Assembly (NCBI GenBank): GCA_021200895.1
Contig: JAJQFX010000185.1
Coordinates: 1-9,029, forward strand
Reading direction: 5' to 3'
Length of the DNA stretch: 9,029 bases
From: Clostridiales bacterium
GTDB lineage: Bacteria; Bacillota; Clostridia; Oscillospirales; Oscillospiraceae
Part shown: piece after piece, positions 6,649 to 9,029 of the stretch
Layout of the letters: the number at the start of each line of letters is the position of its first letter
How positions within the stretch are numbered: the first letter of the stretch is position 1
Made by a program: the position numbers and the translations under genes
Notes under the pieces: model-generated
Databases searched by the model: none
Told to the model about the DNA's origin: nothing
Seen by the model: only the letters and a program-made list of their open reading frames with translations

Positions 6649-8685
6649 TTAAGCCGGATTCATGAAGCGTATTAAAAACGCGGATTCCTTGATGCCGCCT
6701 GTGTACGACAGCACGACATCTACATCCGAGCCTTCCTGATACAGTCCCTCTCTGGTGCGGCTCCCGTACACCCTTGCTCCAAGCAGCTTCACATCTTCAG
6801 ACAGCCCCATCTCATCAATCTCAGCCTGCGCCATTGAAAGGACAGTTTCCTCTATTTCTGCCCGGCTCCTGCCGCCAAGCGATGCTTCCGGCTCCGTATG
6901 ATCGGATACAAGGGGAATACTGTCATTTTCTTCCTCTGTCACAACAGTAATATCACCGATTCTGACAGCTTCAACAAATTTCATCAGTTCGCCATGGTCA
7001 ATCACTTCACACTGCTCATACGACAGCCCCGCATCTTCCAAAATATCATCCATTGCTTCACGGATACTGACATCCGGGTTATCATATACGCCGCCATCCA
7101 GTTCATGGAAAGCCTTATCATAAAACGTATAATCATAGCCGCCATCTGTATTCTGGATTGTAAAATACCGGTTCCCGGCACGGTAGGCAATCTCCGTATC
7201 ATGGTTGTCCAGAAAGAATTGCGCTCTGTGCCATGCTTCCTGTGATTCCTCCGTTATCCATTTACCGCTCAAGGATTCAAATTCCATGTCCGTCAGCGTT
7301 TCCATCCCATTTTTACACTGGATCAGCGTCATCCGTGACGGCGGCTGTTCCGTGCTTTCCATTCCGATGTTCTTGTCAATGTGATTCGGGAGTGCGGCAT
7401 ATGCTGCAAGGGCAGAATCCAGATCAGAAAATGTCTGGAAAGAATGGCTATCCCCCAGATTATGCGGGTCACGTTCCACAAAGAAGGAACCGATGGTCAC
7501 TTTTTCCGCTACATCCGCAGAGGGCATTTGTACAGCTTCGGAAAACGGCTGATCTGCCGCAATCGCTTCTCCCTCTCTTACAGAAACTTCCGGCCTGTCT
7601 GTCTGCCTTCTTTCAACTGGCTGTTCCACACCGTTCTTGATTTCTATTCCTCCGGACTCAGATGAAATATTTCCGCTTTCTGCTTCCACTGCCTGTCCTT
7701 CCACCAATGGTGTTTCTTCTCCAACCGTCTGCTCATCAATAAACGGATTTTCTGCCTCCAGTTCCTGTTCCCTGCGAAGTTCCTCAAGATTTGCATCTAT
7801 CGCCTTTATCATGCTGTCTGCTTCCCTGCGGATAACTTCCATTGAGCTGCGAAGCTCTTTCATCTCGCGCCCTTCACTCCATCCGGCAATGTAGCCGAAC
7901 GAATAGTCACTGGTGTCAATGCCATAATGCTGGCACACCGTATAGGCAACGCTTTCCGCCTGCACCTCACGGGTACGCCTGTCAATCATGATGCCATTCG
8001 CTTCATCCATCATATCAACATCATGCAGGCGTGAATGCACGATCTCGTGAATCGCCGTTTTTACATTCTGCGCTTCGCTCATATCTTCAGCAATCGCAAT
8101 CCGCTTTTCCACCTGATGGTAATAGCCATGCGTACTGCCGCTGATCGGTTCAAAGGCAATCGGCACACCGGAAGTGCGGCAAAGCGCGTCAAAGAATAAA
8201 TTGTATCCCTCGACGCTCCCTGTCAGTTCCTGCACCTGCGCCAGTTCCGGCAGAGGTTTTCCCTCCGTCTGGCTCACGTCAAATACAGACGCAATCTTAA
8301 AAAATGGTTTCTTGACCGTGACCATCTCTTTCAGCGGTTCCCCGTTTTCATCGAGAACCGGGCGCTGCGTCACCGGGTCAAGCACTTCCCGTTCAACTTC
8401 TACTTTCCGGGGAGCCGGGGCAAAAATCTTGATTGCCTTTTCCCCGCGCATGACATTCTGCTCGAACTTTTTCTGCCATGCGCCGTATCCTGCCACCAGC
8501 GTGGCATCCGGCTTCTGCATTGCAATCAACAGGATGTTGGAAAAACTGTAATTATGAAACTGTGACATGACACGCAGATACTCTGTATACTGCTCTGTTG
8601 AAAACAGTTCCTGCACACCTTTTTCCAGCCGCTCCGTGATTTCTTTCAGCTGTTGCTGCTGTTTACTCATTTTTTCTTCTGGCAC
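6649..8685 (-). CDS. N-terminal part of ICE polydomain protein: ArdC-like ssDNA-binding, HExxH peptidase-like and nucleotidyltransferase domains, truncated by frameshift
   Basis: A 678-residue frame. Residues about 15-92 match the ArdC N-terminal domain (YLRVMSQFHNYSFSN, then LLIAMQKPDATLVAG). HEIVH (213-217) with a later Glu in QAES (E244) forms a zinc-peptidase-like site of the ArdC type. ArdC proteins bind single-stranded DNA and protect incoming conjugative DNA from restriction. An acidic linker (about 305-400) leads to polyvalent-type domains (about 395-580). A nucleotidyltransferase domain then shows GSRTREG (641-647) and SDVDV (653-657; D654, D656). The frame ends at 6649, nine codons after the frameshift, before the third catalytic Asp. 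I prefer GTG 8685 because AGGAGGA lies 6 nt upstream. ATG 8670 has a poorer site, and the longer frame to 8814 runs through the terminator hairpin into IS sequence. Confidence 0.8.
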   Translation of the reverse strand: MPEEKMSKQQQQLKEITERLEKGVQELFSTEQYTEYLRVMSQFHNYSFSNILLIAMQKPDATLVAGYGAWQKKFEQNVMRGEKAIKIFAPAPRKVEVEREVLDPVTQRPVLDENGEPLKEMVTVKKPFFKIASVFDVSQTEGKPLPELAQVQELTGSVEGYNLFFDALCRTSGVPIAFEPISGSTHGYYHQVEKRIAIAEDMSEAQNVKTAIHEIVHSRLHDVDMMDEANGIMIDRRTREVQAESVAYTVCQHYGIDTSDYSFGYIAGWSEGREMKELRSSMEVIRREADSMIKAIDANLEELRREQELEAENPFIDEQTVGEETPLVEGQAVEAESGNISSESGGIEIKNGVEQPVERRQTDRPEVSVREGEAIAADQPFSEAVQMPSADVAEKVTIGSFFVERDPHNLGDSHSFQTFSDLDSALAAYAALPNHIDKNIGMESTEQPPSRMTLIQCKNGMETLTDMEFESLSGKWITEESQEAWHRAQFFLDNHDTEIAYRAGNRYFTIQNTDGGYDYTFYDKAFHELDGGVYDNPDVSIREAMDDILEDAGLSYEQCEVIDHGELMKFVEAVRIGDITVVTEEENDSIPLVSDHTEPEASLGGRSRAEIEETVLSMAQAEIDEMGLSEDVKLLGARVYGSRTREGLYQEGSDVDVVLSYTGGIKESAFLIRFMNPA
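6671..6681 (-). other. Frameshift site in the T5 homopolymer of the polydomain gene
   Basis: In the upstream frame the codons read GCG TTT TTA ATA and soon reach TAA. In the downstream frame AAT (6673-6671) begins a reading that continues the conserved domain. One extra T in the T5 run (6678-6674) would join them as A-F-F-N-T-L-H-E. The local motif G TTT TTA resembles, but does not equal, the -1 slippery heptamer T TTT TTA. Confidence 0.75.
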
Positions 8686-8691
8686 TGATAT

Positions 8692-8698
8692 TCCTCCT
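8692..8698 (-). promoter_or_regulatory. Shine-Dalgarno that selects the GTG start of the polydomain gene
   Basis: AGGAGGA on the minus strand ends 6 nt before GTG 8685, an ideal spacing. This is why the start is placed there rather than at the in-frame ATG 8670 or further upstream. Confidence 0.7.
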
Positions 8699-8700
8699 GT

Positions 8701-8731
8701 AAAAACAGGCAGGAGAATCCCTTCCCCTGCC
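8701..8731 (-). terminator. Terminator-like hairpin in the leader of the polydomain gene
   Basis: Arms 8708-8717 and 8722-8731 form a 10-bp GC-rich stem (one G-U pair) with a 4-nt loop. In the minus direction they are followed by TG and then five T (8705-8701). The U-run ends only 2 nt before the AGGAGGA site. It is either the terminator of a gene once located upstream or an attenuator; in both cases transcripts reaching the gene must pass through it. Confidence 0.7.
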
Positions 8732-8742
8732 CGTAAATAATC

Positions 8743-8766
8743 AGAAACGTCATTCGCTCCGTTTCT
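8743..8766. repeat. Inverted repeat AGAAACG / CGTTTCT near the probable IS end
   Basis: Exact 7-bp arms (8743-8749 and 8760-8766) flank a 10-nt spacer. No T-run follows, so it is not a terminator. It may belong to the IS terminus or to the interrupted ICE sequence. The opposite IS end is outside the window, so the terminal inverted repeat cannot be defined. TA dinucleotides at 8734-8735, 8767-8768 and 8769-8770 are possible insertion points for an element that targets TA. Confidence 0.35.
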
Positions 8767-9029
8767 TATAGCAACGAGCAAAATTACCGGCAGTAGTTTG
8801 ATGCTCGGAACCACCCGATGACATCATCCTGCGTAACCAGGGCGAGGGCATCCGCCACAGCAGCAGGCAGCGCGTCCCTTACACGAACCTTCCATTTGCG
8901 AAGACAGGCTTTCATTTTTGACCACATCTTTTCAATGGGATTCAAATCAGGACTATATGGCGGCAGATAGAGTGGTGTAATCCCATTTTGGCGCAAAAGA
9001 TCCCCAACTGCATCAACATGATGTGAGCG
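8767..9029 (-). mobile_element. IS630-family insertion sequence, partial (only its transposase-3' end visible)
   Basis: This covers the transposase C-terminus and its short downstream flank. The exact boundary is uncertain: the left border is set at a TA dinucleotide because IS630 elements insert at TA, but any point from about 8732 to 8783 is possible. It has separated the polydomain gene from whatever lay upstream in the ICE. Confidence 0.5.
8784..9029 (-). CDS. IS630-family transposase, C-terminal part (5' end outside window)
   Basis: The frame is open from the window edge to TAA at 8786-8784 and gives the last 81 residues of the protein. The segment LYLPPYSPDLNPIEKMWSKM (visible residues 20-39) is the hallmark of IS630/Tc1-type DDE transposases, and its Glu (visible residue 33) is the third catalytic acidic residue. 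RSHH at the very edge fits the region after the second catalytic Asp (DNxxSH). The basic helix and the final GWFRASNYC match family C-termini, so the protein ends normally rather than being truncated. The first two catalytic residues lie to the right of the window, so completeness cannot be judged. Confidence 0.9.
   Translation of the reverse strand, partial: RSHHVDAVGDLLRQNGITPLYLPPYSPDLNPIEKMWSKMKACLRKWKVRVRDALPAAVADALALVTQDDVIGWFRASNYCR

Larger units (their letters stand above)
3783..8685 (-). mobile_element. Accessory gene segment of an integrative conjugative element (Tn1549/CTn-like)
   Basis: The polydomain ArdC-like protein, TTRAP, the small conserved protein and the YodL/DUF4316 protein lie in one direction, as in Clostridia conjugative transposons. 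No relaxase, VirB4, VirD4, integrase or attachment site is present here, so the element's extent and type are inferred from these accessory families only. The defence cargo to the left may also lie inside the element. Confidence 0.6.
5501..8685 (-). pseudogene. Whole extent of the frameshifted polydomain ICE gene
   Basis: Adding one base in the A5/T5 run at 6674-6678 makes the interval 3186 nt, exactly 1062 codons, and gives one continuous 1061-residue protein. Its order is ArdC-like N-domain, HExxH domain, polyvalent-type domains, nucleotidyltransferase, a second polyvalent-type domain, DUF3849-like domain and tail. The two halves join within a conserved segment without loss of family pattern. 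A recent or artefactual frameshift is the simplest reading, since no other damage is visible. Confidence 0.6.

Noticed and set aside
8686..8814. Upstream extension of the polydomain frame to 8814
   Set aside because: It would run through the terminator hairpin and the IS end, and the extra residues show no family pattern. The GTG at 8685 has an ideal AGGAGGA, so the extension is fortuitous.
1..9029. CRISPR array, tRNA or rRNA genes
   Set aside because: I saw no regularly spaced repeats, cloverleaf-like segments or rRNA-like sequence on either strand. Nearly all of the window is protein-coding on the minus strand.

Overview
The window looks like part of an integrative and conjugative element (ICE) from a Bacillota host, most likely a gut Clostridia such as Lachnospiraceae. 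The evidence is a set of small accessory proteins typical of Tn1549/CTn-type elements (TTRAP, YodL/DUF4316, and an ArdC-like polydomain protein) plus strong AGGAGG-type ribosome sites. Every gene I can support is on the minus strand, so transcription runs from the right end of the window to the left.

Right end (9029 to 8732): the C-terminal part of an IS630-family transposase, cut by the window edge, has landed about 100 bp upstream of the ICE accessory genes. Next (8731 to 8692) comes a compact terminator-like hairpin whose U-run lies next to the Shine-Dalgarno of the following gene. Middle right (8685 to 5501): a large multidomain ICE protein carries an ArdC-like ssDNA-binding N-terminus, an HExxH metallopeptidase-like domain, polyvalent-protein-type domains, a nucleotidyltransferase domain and a DUF3849-like C-terminus. 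It is broken by a one-base frameshift in a homopolymer near 6674-6678, so it appears as two reading frames. Stop/start overlaps then couple it to TTRAP (5501-5268) and a small hypothetical protein (5271-4972). A strong terminator (4896-4958) precedes a YodL/DUF4316 protein (4856-3783), which ends at another strong hairpin (3716-3775).

Left part (3621 to 1): a separately promoted and visibly more AT-rich cargo block that looks like phage defence. It has a sigma-A-type promoter with a perfect 14-bp palindrome in its spacer. This drives an RloA-like AAA ATPase (3567-2296), a translationally coupled RloB-like TOPRIM protein (2303-1650) and then an OLD-family ATPase/TOPRIM nuclease (1566 to beyond position 1). 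The first two resemble the RloA/RloB (AbiL-like) toxin-antitoxin or abortive-infection pair. The third could be a stand-alone OLD nuclease or the GajA half of a Gabija system whose partner would lie to the left of the window.

Taken together, the ICE segment carries an antirestriction-type protein that may protect incoming ICE DNA, and next to it a defence cassette that may protect the host. The points most worth a second look are the frameshift in the polydomain gene, the operator-like palindrome in the defence promoter, the stacking of two ATPase/TOPRIM modules, an unusual Asp in place of the usual TOPRIM Glu in the RloB-like protein, and the hairpins that sit directly in gene leaders with no room for a promoter after them.
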